Source: JAATGI01 sp050729815 (GTDB lineage Bacteria; Pseudomonadota; Alphaproteobacteria; ATCC43930; CGMCC-115725). From it: a stretch of 64,000 nt of DNA. Shown here piece after piece: positions 25,916 to 33,244 of the stretch. The stretch covers positions 17,142-81,141 of the forward strand of contig JBOHLV010000102.1 in assembly GCA_050729815.1 (NCBI GenBank), read 5' to 3'. The first letter of the stretch is position 1. Each line of letters opens with the position of its first letter. Both the position numbers and the translations under genes were made by a program. Under the pieces are notes generated by a model. That model was not told the origin of the DNA. It saw nothing but the letters and a program-made list of their open reading frames with translations, and made no database searches.

Positions 25916-26308
25916 TTGCGGATCGTGAAACCGGAGGGTTGGCCGACCCCCAAAGGGTATGCCCATGCGATCGAGGGCCGCGGTCGCCTGGTCTTCGTGT
26001 CGGGACAGGTGGGCTGGACGCCCGACGAACGCTGGGAGACCGATGATTTCGTCGGACAATTGCGCCAGACCCTAAAGAACACGGTCGCGATTCTCGCCGC
26101 GGCGGGGGCTGAGCCGCGCCACATCGTGCGGATGACCTGGTATGTCGTGGACAAGCGGGAATATCTCTCCTGCCGAAGCGGGGTCGGCGCCTGCTGGCGA
26201 GAGATCATCGGTCCACATTTTCCCGCGCTCGCACTGGTCGAGGTGGCGGGACTGGTGGAAGATCGCGCCCGTCTCGAAATCGAAACCACGGCGCTGGTTT
26301 CGGACTGA
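25916..26308 (+). CDS. RidA/YjgF-family enamine/imine deaminase
   Basis: A 130-residue RidA-superfamily protein: KGYAHAIEGRGRLVFVSGQVG near the start, RHIVRMTWYVVD in the middle and VEVAGLVEDRARLEIE at the end. The conserved Arg of active RidA proteins is in the C-terminal third. The family hydrolyses enamines and imines, releasing ammonia, and related proteins deaminate 2-aminomuconate-type intermediates. The start is taken as TTG 25916, with GAGAGAG 6-7 nt upstream and the protein opening LRIVKPEGW. Divergent from the 2-aminobenzoyl-CoA operon, it likely removes the ring nitrogen as ammonia after dearomatisation. Confidence 0.85.
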   Translation: MRIVKPEGWPTPKGYAHAIEGRGRLVFVSGQVGWTPDERWETDDFVGQLRQTLKNTVAILAAAGAEPRHIVRMTWYVVDKREYLSCRSGVGACWREIIGPHFPALALVEVAGLVEDRARLEIETTALVSD

Positions 26309-26325
26309 ACGCGGCGATGCCGGCG

Positions 26326-27162
26326 TCACAAATGATGCCGCGCCCCGAAGTCGGTGGCCCTGAAATTCGCCAGGTTGTCGCGAAGCGTGTCCTTGATCCG
26401 GTCTCCGCCCTCCCGCATTTCCTGCCATTCCGCGGTATTGATCCACGCGACCACTTCCTTTTCGAAGGACGGCCGCGCCTTGATGCGCGCAAACCATGCG
26501 GTGCTGAGCGGCCGCTCAGCCAGCCAGATGTCGATGACATTGACGTATTCGAGGCGCGACAGATAGGGCGCGAGGTTGACCTCCGCGAGCGTCAACTGGT
26601 CGCCGAGGAGCCATGGGCGCCCATCCGCGAGGATATGTTCGGTCTTCTGGAGCAGCTTCTCGATCGCTGCGACGCCACGGTAGATATGAGGCGCCTTGGC
26701 GCCATGGGCATGGATCGCGGTATAGCGGTCGCGTCGCTCGAGATCGATCACCTTGGCCAAATGTGCCGCCAATTCCTCCGCTGACATCCGGCGAAGCCGG
26801 TCCATGAACATTGCGGCGAAGCTGATGACGCCGATGGCCTGGTGCACGCCTTCGTCGCACGCCTTCGAATAGAGCCGCATCCCGGCCCGCCCGAACGGGT
26901 CGGCCGGCTTCATGGACGGGCCGTCGAAACGATCGTCGATATACTCGGCGATCAAAGTCGACTCGACGATGACCTTGCCGTCATCGACCAGCGTCGGCAC
27001 CACCGCCTTGGGATTGAGCCGCAGATATTCCAGGTTGAACTGGTCGCCCCTGAACAGATCGACCTCATGGCTTTCCCAGCCCGTCACCCCCTTTTCATGA
27101 AGGGCAAGCCGGGCCTTCTGCGAACAGACCGAATTGCCAAAATGATAGAGCGCAACGGACAT
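26326..27162 (-). CDS. Glutathione S-transferase family protein, LigF (beta-etherase)-like
   Basis: A 278-residue GST with an N-terminal thioredoxin fold (YHFGNSVCSQKARLALHEKG), the conserved cis-Pro and Glu-Ser pair (VVPTLVDDGKVIVEST) and a helical C-terminal domain. The PADPFGRAGMRL segment and overall length resemble LigF-type beta-aryl etherases. The Ser/Cys near residue 11-13 is the candidate catalytic residue. ATG 27162 is preceded by GGGGAGA at good spacing. It converges on the RidA gene with a 17-nt gap. A role in reductive removal of a substituent or glutathione conjugation in the catabolic island is possible but unproven. Confidence 0.85.
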   Translation of the reverse strand: MSVALYHFGNSVCSQKARLALHEKGVTGWESHEVDLFRGDQFNLEYLRLNPKAVVPTLVDDGKVIVESTLIAEYIDDRFDGPSMKPADPFGRAGMRLYSKACDEGVHQAIGVISFAAMFMDRLRRMSAEELAAHLAKVIDLERRDRYTAIHAHGAKAPHIYRGVAAIEKLLQKTEHILADGRPWLLGDQLTLAEVNLAPYLSRLEYVNVIDIWLAERPLSTAWFARIKARPSFEKEVVAWINTAEWQEMREGGDRIKDTLRDNLANFRATDFGARHHL

Positions 27163-27391
27163 GGCTTTCTCCCCACAGTCGGCGAAGCGGAGATGGCGGC
27201 TTCGAGACCGCCCAGATTCCACACTTTCGATTGCGGATCAATCGGCGTCAACGGCGCCGATGCGCATCATCGTGACCCAATTCAGGCGCCCTGATCGGAA
27301 ACGGTGCAAAACGTCAAACGGGGGCGACAGATGGAACAAGCCCGGGATTTTCGCCGCCATGGGCGAACCCAAGCTCTACCGCATAAATGCG

Positions 27392-28690
27392 CTAAGCGGC
27401 GGTTGGACGCCGATCTGGCGCGCCACCAAAGTGACGGCCGGGCTTGCCGGGCTTGCCGCGTTTATGCCGCAATGCAGTAGGCGCCTTGGCCGGCAACGGC
27501 GCCGGCTCTTCCCCGAAGGTTGGCAACTTCTGTCTGGTCAATTTTTCGATATCGCGCAGAAGTGTCCGTTCGCCCCCATCACAAAACGAAATGGCGATGC
27601 CGGCCGCGCCGGCCCGGGCGGTGCGGCCGATGCGATGGATATAACTCTCCGGCTCGTTCGGCAATTCGAAATTGAAGACATGGGTGATGCCGTCGACGTC
27701 GATGCCGCGCGCCGCAATGTCGGTCGCGACCAGCACGCGGGTGCGGCCATCGCGGAAATCGCCCAGTGCGCGCTGCCGCGCATTCTGCGACTTGTTGCCA
27801 TGGATCGCGCCGACGCTAAGCCCCGCGCGCTCCAAATGCTGGGCAACGCGATCGGCCGTGTGCTTGGTGCGGGTGAAGACCAGTGCACGCCGGATCGTCG
27901 CGTCTTGCAGCATCCGGGTCAACGTCGCGCGCTTCTCGCTCGCGGGGACGAAATGGACCCGCTGGTCGATGCGCAGGGCCGTGCTCGTGGCGGGCGTTAC
28001 CTCGACGCGTACCGGATCGCGCAACAGGCCTTGCGCAAAATGCGCGATCGCATCGGGCATGGTGGCGGAAAAGAGTAGCGACTGGCGCTCCTTCGGCAGG
28101 CGGGCGACGACCTTCCGGATCGGTTGGATGAAACCGAGATCAAGCATCCGATCGGCCTCGTCGAGCACCAGCACGGTGACGCGGTCGAGCCGGACATGGC
28201 CTTGCTCCATCAGGTCAAGCAACCGACCCGGCGTCGCCACCACGATATCGAGGCCGCGGGCCAGCGCGTCCGTCTGACGCTTTTGGGTGACACCGCCGAA
28301 GATGACGGTGGAGCGAAGATGGAAATGACGGCCATAGGTTTGAAAGGAATCACCGATCTGGATCGCCAGCTCGCGCGTCGGCGTCAAGATCAGCGCCCGC
28401 ATGCTGTTGCGCGGCCGCTCGACCTGGCGGGTGGCGAGATGTTGCAGGATCGGCAGCGCGAAGGCCGCGGTCTTGCCGGTGCCGGTCTGGGCGATGCCGA
28501 GGAGATCGCGGCCGGCGAGAAGATGCGGAATCGCCTGCGCCTGGATCGGCGTGGGCTCGATATAATTCTCGGCCTTGAGCGCGAGCAGAAGCGGCTCGGC
28601 AAGGCCGAGGTCGGAAAAATGAACGGTCACTGGATTGATGAACTTTCGCTTACGGCGGGTCGGTTGCGGGGCCGCGTCGCGGCGCCGCAC
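27392..28690 (-). CDS. DEAD-box RNA helicase (RhlE-like)
   Basis: A 432-residue ATP-dependent RNA helicase. It has the Q motif (FSDLGLAEPLLLAL, PTPIQ), motif I AQTGTGKTAAF, II DEAD, III SAT and VI HRIGRTARAG. The C-terminal tail is short, basic and rich in Lys, Arg and Gly, as in RhlE-type helicases involved in ribosome assembly and cold adaptation. The frame opens with GTG at 28690, giving a basic 20-residue extension; a GTG at 28630 would start exactly at the family's usual N-terminus, and neither has a strong ribosome site. Divergent from three small-protein genes. Confidence 0.92.
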   Translation of the reverse strand: MRRRDAAPQPTRRKRKFINPVTVHFSDLGLAEPLLLALKAENYIEPTPIQAQAIPHLLAGRDLLGIAQTGTGKTAAFALPILQHLATRQVERPRNSMRALILTPTRELAIQIGDSFQTYGRHFHLRSTVIFGGVTQKRQTDALARGLDIVVATPGRLLDLMEQGHVRLDRVTVLVLDEADRMLDLGFIQPIRKVVARLPKERQSLLFSATMPDAIAHFAQGLLRDPVRVEVTPATSTALRIDQRVHFVPASEKRATLTRMLQDATIRRALVFTRTKHTADRVAQHLERAGLSVGAIHGNKSQNARQRALGDFRDGRTRVLVATDIAARGIDVDGITHVFNFELPNEPESYIHRIGRTARAGAAGIAISFCDGGERTLLRDIEKLTRQKLPTFGEEPAPLPAKAPTALRHKRGKPGKPGRHFGGAPDRRPTAA

Positions 28691-29091
28691 TGCCAGCCAG
28701 TTATTGCGGCCTGCCCCGCGCGCATCGAGGTGCCATTGTTATCGGGTGAAAATTCTCGAAATGCTGTCGCGCCAAAACAGGTTAAGGCGCACACACCGCG
28801 CGATCGCGAGAAAGATAAGCGCACCGGATATGCGATGTTGCATCGCGAAAGTCAAGCATAAGGCGAGAGCGTAACAAAATTTCGGCGTGACCGGCTTGTA
28901 ATTTCGCCCTCGAAGCGCCTTATAGAGGCGACGCCCTCGCTACTGCGGTTGCTCTGGCGCGAATCGCTCGCCCTCGTTTAAGCGCATGGGCCATCGGCTC
29001 GGCCCGTCTCCAACGATCATCTGTTTCCATGCCGCTCGGTGGGTGGCGGCAAACCAAGGCTAGATGCCTCATTCACGCCAGGAGGCCAACG
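28691..29091. promoter_or_regulatory. Intergenic region upstream of helicase and small-protein genes
   Basis: About 400 bp without an intact gene. A possible plus-strand promoter is TTGTAA at 28896-28901 followed 18 nt later by TTATAG at 28920-28925; the -10 overlaps a short inverted repeat (CGCCT tatag AGGCG). If used, it would give the first small-protein mRNA a 5' leader of about 160 nt, which could hold a temperature- or stress-responsive structure. I see no homology to a known riboswitch. Confidence 0.25.
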
Positions 29092-29274
29092 ATGTTCAAG
29101 CCGAACTACAATCAGCAACGGGCCGAGCGTCGCCGCGCCCAAGCCGCACGGCGCGACCAGAAGCTGAAGGACCAACAGGAAGCGACCGCCCGGCGCCGCG
29201 CGGCCCAAGCGGACGGCGACAAAGCGGAAACTGACGAACGCGCGCCGGCCGACGACAAGGGCGAGTCGCGATAA
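29092..29274 (+). CDS. Small highly charged conserved hypothetical protein
   Basis: A 60-residue protein starting MFKPNYNQQRAERRRAQAAR, rich in Arg, Lys, Gln, Glu and Asp, and predicted to be a single long helix or disordered. It has a perfect ribosome site (AGGAGG, 6 nt before ATG), which strongly supports expression. Similar short proteins with the MFKPNYN start occur in alphaproteobacteria, but no function is known to me. It is the first of three small-protein genes in a row (gaps 10 and 34 nt), probably one operon. The charge suggests nucleic-acid or ribosome association; this is inference. Confidence 0.75.
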   Translation: MFKPNYNQQRAERRRAQAARRDQKLKDQQEATARRRAAQADGDKAETDERAPADDKGESR

Positions 29275-29284
29275 AGAGGTTCAT

Positions 29285-29506
29285 ATGGCGATCAGGAAAA
29301 GAGTGGAGGCAAGCTTCGTCACCTTCGACATTGTTTATGAAGACGGTTCGCGCAGCTCCAACCGCCGCGTGCCGGCCTCGGCGCTCAGCGGCTTCGATGG
29401 CGACGTGCCGGCCAAAGCCATTATCGAGGCCCAGGATCGCGAGATTGCGAATGCCTCGGGCCGTCCGCGGCCGGCGATCAAATCGGTCGCGCGTTCCGCA
29501 CGGTGA
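29285..29506 (+). CDS. Small conserved hypothetical protein
   Basis: A 73-residue protein, opening MAIRKRVEASFVTFDIVYED, predicted to form two to three beta strands followed by a helix and a basic tail. An AAAGAGG ribosome site precedes the ATG. The sentence-like pattern FVTFDIVYEDGSRSSNRRVP suggests a small domain of unknown function. It lies 10 nt after the charged 60-residue protein gene, so the two are likely co-transcribed. No function assigned. Confidence 0.7.
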   Translation: MAIRKRVEASFVTFDIVYEDGSRSSNRRVPASALSGFDGDVPAKAIIEAQDREIANASGRPRPAIKSVARSAR

Positions 29507-29540
29507 GGCGCGCCGACACAGCAGCTGAAAGAGACATGCC

Positions 29541-29816
29541 ATGATCGAGTCGAAGCGTACCAAGATCGAGAGTGCGAAGCGCACCGCGAGCGAAAAGTTT
29601 GCGCGAAATCTTGAACGCGACGCAGATTTTTGGCGCGAGAAGGAAAAACGCGACCAGGCGGTTGTCGCCAAGACGGCGCGCCTTAGGGCGCTGCGCCTCG
29701 CCAAGGAGGCCGAGGATCGGGACACCCGCGCCAAGGAAGACGCTGCGCGACACACCGCCGTGACTGCGCGCGCGACCGGTCGCAAATCCCGAAAGGGCGG
29801 CGCTAGCGTCGCCTAG
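29541..29816 (+). CDS. Small basic coiled-coil protein (DUF6481-like)
   Basis: A 91-residue protein made of Lys, Arg, Glu and Ala-rich heptad-like sequence (SAKRTASEKFARNLERDADF through LRLAKEAEDRDTRAKEDAAR), predicted almost entirely helical, with a basic C-terminus. It loosely resembles DUF6481-type small alphaproteobacterial proteins, an impression rather than a demonstrated match. Third gene of the small-protein cluster that diverges from a DEAD-box helicase; the set may act in RNA or ribosome stress responses. Confidence 0.6.
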   Translation: MIESKRTKIESAKRTASEKFARNLERDADFWREKEKRDQAVVAKTARLRALRLAKEAEDRDTRAKEDAARHTAVTARATGRKSRKGGASVA

Positions 29817-29871
29817 ACGGGAGCGGGAAGGGCGGCCATTTCGCGGCCATGGGCATATCCCCTCGATCCCC

Positions 29872-30420
29872 TCACAGCCGGACCCAGCCCTCGGGCGGCA
29901 CCTTTCCGGGATGAAGCGCGCCGCATCGGGGACAGGTCCGTGCCTCCTCATCCCGATAGAATGCTTCGAAGAGCGGCGGCAGGTCGTGCACGATACTGTG
30001 CAGCTTCACCTCGACGCGGTGGATCAGCGCGCCGCATTGGAAGCAATACCACTCGAACCCGTCATGATCGTCGTTATAGCGCTTCGGCTCGACGACGAGG
30101 CCGACCGATCCTTCCTGCGGGCGTTGCGGCGAATGGCGAACGTGCCGCGGCAGCAGGAAGATGCTGCCCTGTCGGATCGGGACATCATAGAATTCGCCCT
30201 CGTCGAAGACTTTCAGCACCATATCGCCACGGAGCTGATAGAAGAATTCCTCGACCGGATCATCATGAAAGTCGGTGCGCCGGTTGGGGCCGCCGACCAC
30301 GGTGACCATGAGGTCCGCATCCTTCCAGATTTGCTGATTGCCGACCGGCGGCTTCAGAAGATGGAGATGCTCGTCGATCCAGCGGTTGAAATCGAAGGAC
30401 TGCAATCGTCCGGTGGCCAT
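29872..30420 (-). CDS. nbaC: 3-Hydroxyanthranilate 3,4-dioxygenase
   Basis: A 182-residue cupin dioxygenase that opens the ring of 3-hydroxyanthranilate to 2-amino-3-carboxymuconate semialdehyde using Fe(II) and O2. The catalytic iron ligands are His52, Glu58 and His96, one off the published bacterial numbering. A second, rubredoxin-like site (Cys126, Cys129, Cys163, Cys166 in CFQCG and CPRCG) is present, as in the bacterial enzymes. ATG 30420 has GGAGGG at good spacing. The next steps of the kynurenine/2-nitrobenzoate pathway are not nearby; the adjacent gene is a DHDPS-family enzyme with a 19-nt gap. Confidence 0.93.
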   Translation of the reverse strand: MATGRLQSFDFNRWIDEHLHLLKPPVGNQQIWKDADLMVTVVGGPNRRTDFHDDPVEEFFYQLRGDMVLKVFDEGEFYDVPIRQGSIFLLPRHVRHSPQRPQEGSVGLVVEPKRYNDDHDGFEWYCFQCGALIHRVEVKLHSIVHDLPPLFEAFYRDEEARTCPRCGALHPGKVPPEGWVRL

Positions 30421-30439
30421 ATCTGCCCTCCTTCCGGGC

Positions 30440-31423
30440 TCAGGCGGCGTGGCCGCGCGCCACGTCCGGCGCGGTGCCGAGACCGCATGACGCAAAAGCG
30501 GCCCGGATGCGGGCTTTCTCCTCTTCCGAGAGCGGCAGCATTGGCGACCGCACCGCGCCGCCGGCTTGGCCCAGCAACTCCTGCCAATATTTCGCGTGGG
30601 CCTGCGGCTTCTCCGGCGGGCGTGTGTCGTGGAGCGCGCGGCGCACCGGCTCTAGGCTGTCGCGCACGATCCGCGCCGCTGCCGCCTCGCCGCGAAAGGC
30701 GAGATCGGTATATTCGCGCATCCGCCGGTCGAATTTCGTTTGCATGAGATAGGGCGGGTTGGAGCAGAGATAGAGCCGCCAGCCGAGCTCCAGGATGTTG
30801 TCGAGCCATTCCTCTTCCGACGCCGTGCTGACGATGATGCGCTCGCCCGCCATTTCGGTGAGGCGCCGGTACATCTCCCGCGGCACGCTGTACTTGATCG
30901 CGACGATATTGGGCAGCTCCGCGATGCGGACGCACAGCTCCGGGCTCATGAGATAACCACTGTCGGGATGGCTCCACAGCGCGATGCCGATATTCACGGC
31001 CTCGCTGATGGTGCGATAGTAGTGATAGAGCGTTTCATCCTGCTGTTTCAGGAAATGCAATATGGGCGCATGGACGACGATATAATCGGCGCCGATCGCC
31101 TCCGCGTGCCGCGCCAGCTCGATCACCACATCGAGATTCTGGTCGGAGCAGGACATGATCGTGCCCATGCGGCCGGCTGCCACCTCGACCGCGATCTCGA
31201 AGCTGCGCTTGCGCTCGTCGACCGACATGGCAAAGAACTCGCCCTGTTTGCCGGCGACGAATACGCCGTCGATGCCGAGATCGTCGCGCCAATGGCGCAA
31301 GTTCTGGGCAAATCCTTCCTCGTCGAGGCGAAAATTCGTGGCGAACGGTGTCGATGCCGCCGCCCAGATGCCGCGCATCTTCTCGCGCGCATAATCCTTG
31401 GCGTCGGCTTTGCGGTATTTCAT
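30440..31423 (-). CDS. Dihydrodipicolinate synthase-family lyase/aldolase
   Basis: A 327-residue TIM-barrel protein of the DHDPS/N-acetylneuraminate lyase family. It has the GKQGEFFAMSVDER phosphate-loop equivalent of GxxGE, and the Schiff-base Lys in VAIKYS around residue 175. ATG 31423 is preceded by GGGAG. Family members form or cleave C-C bonds next to pyruvate-like carbonyls; several hydratase-aldolases of aromatic catabolism belong here. Immediately upstream of 3-hydroxyanthranilate dioxygenase in the same direction, so probably co-transcribed; it may process a ring-cleavage product, though no specific substrate is evident. Confidence 0.87.
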   Translation of the reverse strand: MKYRKADAKDYAREKMRGIWAAASTPFATNFRLDEEGFAQNLRHWRDDLGIDGVFVAGKQGEFFAMSVDERKRSFEIAVEVAAGRMGTIMSCSDQNLDVVIELARHAEAIGADYIVVHAPILHFLKQQDETLYHYYRTISEAVNIGIALWSHPDSGYLMSPELCVRIAELPNIVAIKYSVPREMYRRLTEMAGERIIVSTASEEEWLDNILELGWRLYLCSNPPYLMQTKFDRRMREYTDLAFRGEAAAARIVRDSLEPVRRALHDTRPPEKPQAHAKYWQELLGQAGGAVRSPMLPLSEEEKARIRAAFASCGLGTAPDVARGHAA

Positions 31424-31693
31424 GGCGAGCTCCCTTCGAGGCGCGGCGCAGGGCCGCCAAGATATTCGCGGCGGTGAACGGCATCTCGGCATTGTAGACG
31501 CCCATCGGCGGCGGCGCGTCAAGGACGGCGCTTTCGGGGGGCGGCGTGAATGCCGAAGGTCCGGGCATCCGTTAACAGATTGCCGATCGCCTCGTCGCCG
31601 GCCTGGTTGATCATGTGCCGGGCGAACGTTCGATCCAAAAGCAGGGGTGGTTTTGCAGCGATAATGCGAGGTTTGTCTCCGGCACCGCCTAGG
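31424..31693 (-). pseudogene. Possible decayed C-terminus of a molybdopterin hydroxylase-like gene
   Basis: No intact gene lies between 31424 and 31822. In the minus frame ending near 31419, residues GVYNAEMPFTAANILAALRR (31502-31443) look like the C-terminal GVxxxxMPxTxxxxxxAL segment of CoxL/xanthine dehydrogenase-type large subunits. In another frame upstream (31640-31550), NQAGDEAIGNLLTDARTFGI also looks protein-like. The two frames would need a frameshift to join. This may be a gene remnant or coincidence; a homology search of the translated region would decide. Confidence 0.25.
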
Positions 31694-31722
31694 CTTGATC
31701 GGGGCCGGAAATGTCCCATATT
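31694..31722 (+). promoter_or_regulatory. Candidate heat-shock (RpoH) promoter for hsp20
   Basis: CTTGATC (31694-31700) and CCCATATT (31715-31722) are separated by 14-15 nt and closely match the sigma-32 type consensus CTTGAA/CCCCATNT. They lie about 100 nt upstream of the Hsp20 start, leaving a roughly 90-nt 5' leader of a size seen in RNA-thermometer-controlled small heat-shock genes. Short complementarity CTCG...CGAG abuts the AGGAGG ribosome site. Confidence 0.5.
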
Positions 31723-31822
31723 CCTCCTGCGGCGGTGGCATTCAATGTCCGCCGTCGCCGGATCGAGCGGGTGCCTTGAGGGGCCCGCATCCTGGGCTCG
31801 CTCATGACGAGGAGGTCCGCCC

Positions 31823-32308
31823 GTGTCGCGCATGTCGTTATTCAATTCTCCGTTGCTTCTGGGGTTCGACCAGTTCGAGCGCGCCCTCGACCGGGTCAGC
31901 AAAGCTGCGGCCGACGGCTATCCGCCCTACAATGTCGAACAGACCGGCGAGAATGCCCTGTGCATTACTCTGGCAGTGGCGGGGTTCGCGGCCACCGATC
32001 TCAGCGTTCAGGTAGAGGACAGCCAGCTCGTCGTGCGCGGCAAGCAGGCCGAGGAACGCGAACGCGTCTATCTCCATCGCGGCATCGCCGCGCGCCAGTT
32101 CCAGCGCTCGTTTGTGCTGGCCGATGGCATTGAAGTGACTGGCGCGTCGCTCGATAACGGCTTGCTCAATATCGAGCTCGTGCGCCACGTGCCTGAGGGC
32201 CAAGTCCAGACCATCACTATCAACGCCGCCCGTTCCCAGCGCCAAGCTGTCGATACCGGCGCCCTCCAACCGGGGGTGGTGAATGGAAAGTTGCGCGGAG
32301 CGCCGTAA
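31823..32308 (+). CDS. Small heat-shock protein, Hsp20/IbpA family
   Basis: A 161-residue alpha-crystallin-type chaperone. The N-terminal arm (SLFNSPLLLGFDQFERALDR) is followed by the core domain (PPYNVEQTGENALCITLAVAG and SVQVEDSQLVVRGKQ) and LDNGLLNIEL near the C-terminus. It holds unfolding proteins during heat stress as ATP-independent oligomers. GTG 31823 is chosen because AGGAGG lies 7 nt upstream; an ATG at 31832 is too far from that site. A candidate RpoH promoter and a DUF1150 gene next to it match the typical alphaproteobacterial arrangement. Confidence 0.92.
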   Translation: MSRMSLFNSPLLLGFDQFERALDRVSKAAADGYPPYNVEQTGENALCITLAVAGFAATDLSVQVEDSQLVVRGKQAEERERVYLHRGIAARQFQRSFVLADGIEVTGASLDNGLLNIELVRHVPEGQVQTITINAARSQRQAVDTGALQPGVVNGKLRGAP

Positions 32309-32336
32309 TCGGCACGCTCCGAGAGAGGATCAGACG

Positions 32337-32552
32337 ATGACCGCAACCGAAAGATGGAAACAAATCCCGACGCAGGAATTCGTCGCGCTGGGGATGCAGA
32401 ACCTCGCCTATATCAAGCAGGTGACCGTGGATGAGCGTGCCGCCTTCGCGATTCATGCTGCCGACGGGACGCTGATGGCGGTGATGGACAGCCGCGACCT
32501 CGCCGAGGCCGCGATGCGTCAGCACGAACTTGAGCCGCTCAGCGTGCACTGA
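32337..32552 (+). CDS. DUF1150 family protein
   Basis: A 71-residue protein (TPTQEF-like start: KQIPTQEFVALGMQNLAYIK, then AIHAADGTLMAVMDSR) of the DUF1150 family, which is commonly encoded just after Hsp20 in alphaproteobacteria. Function unknown. ATG 32337 follows a purine-rich GAGAGGA site. The 28-nt gap to Hsp20 and shared direction imply one heat-shock operon. Confidence 0.85.
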   Translation: MTATERWKQIPTQEFVALGMQNLAYIKQVTVDERAAFAIHAADGTLMAVMDSRDLAEAAMRQHELEPLSVH

Positions 32553-32630
32553 CGCAGCCCTTACATCATATAGCTTCGGTTCCTGGAACGTCTTAGGGGC
32601 GAATCGGCGAATCACCCCAGATTTTGTGTG

Positions 32631-33098
32631 TCATGCGGCGTGGCTCGCGGCCCGATCGGTGAGCAAGGCGTAAAGCGCCTCGGCGCGGTCGGTGCCGCGC
32701 AGCTTATCGCAGGTGGCGCGATCGCGCAGGAGGCGCGACACCCGGGCCAGCGCCTTCAGATGGTCGGCGCCGGCATTTTCCGGTGCCAGCAACAGGAAGA
32801 TCAGATCCACTGGGCGATCGTCGATGGCATCGAAGTCGATCGGCCGGTCGAGCCGTGCGAACAGGCCGTAGAGCCGGTCGAGCCGGGGCAGCTTGCCATG
32901 CGGCACCGCGGTACCCATGCCGATGCCGGTGCTGCCGAGCCGCTCGCGTTCGGACAGGGCTTCGAGAATTTCGCGCTCATCACGTTTCGCCATCAGGGTG
33001 AGCCGTCGCGCCATTTCCTGCAATGCCTGGCGTTTCGAGGTCACGCGCAGATTGGCGATCACGCTCGCGGGCGTGATGAGATCTTCGATCTCCATCAT
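32631..33098 (-). CDS. ptsN: Nitrogen-regulatory PTS IIA protein (EIIA-Ntr)
   Basis: A 155-residue PTS EIIA domain with the phosphorylated His67 in GMGTAVPHGKL. In the PTS-Ntr system it links nitrogen/carbon status and potassium homeostasis to regulation. Two consecutive ATGs are possible; the first (33098) is used. In most proteobacteria ptsN sits in an lpt-rpoN-hpf-ptsN locus. Here rpoN is upstream in the same direction but the hpf gene normally between them is absent: only about 146 nt separate the two genes, with no coding potential I recognise. Confidence 0.92.
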   Translation of the reverse strand: MMEIEDLITPASVIANLRVTSKRQALQEMARRLTLMAKRDEREILEALSERERLGSTGIGMGTAVPHGKLPRLDRLYGLFARLDRPIDFDAIDDRPVDLIFLLLAPENAGADHLKALARVSRLLRDRATCDKLRGTDRAEALYALLTDRAASHAA

Positions 33099-33244
33099 AT
33101 CTCAGGTATCGGTGGTTTGAATCCCGGCTTCGGCCGTCTCGCGGAACCATATAGCTCCGTCATTTCCCAGTGCTATCCTGGGCGCGCATCTCGCGGCCTG
33201 TCAAGTAAAGCCAGCCATTCCAATTGGGGCATTTCCGGGGCGCG

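Noticed and set aside
31740..31822. ROSE-type RNA thermometer before hsp20
   Set aside because: The characteristic U(U/C)GCU anti-Shine-Dalgarno element was not found; only a short CTCG/CGAG pairing is visible, so it is kept as a weak possibility within the promoter finding.
33099..33244. A shortened hpf gene between rpoN and ptsN
   Set aside because: No frame in the 146-nt spacer resembles the ribosome hibernation factor on either strand.
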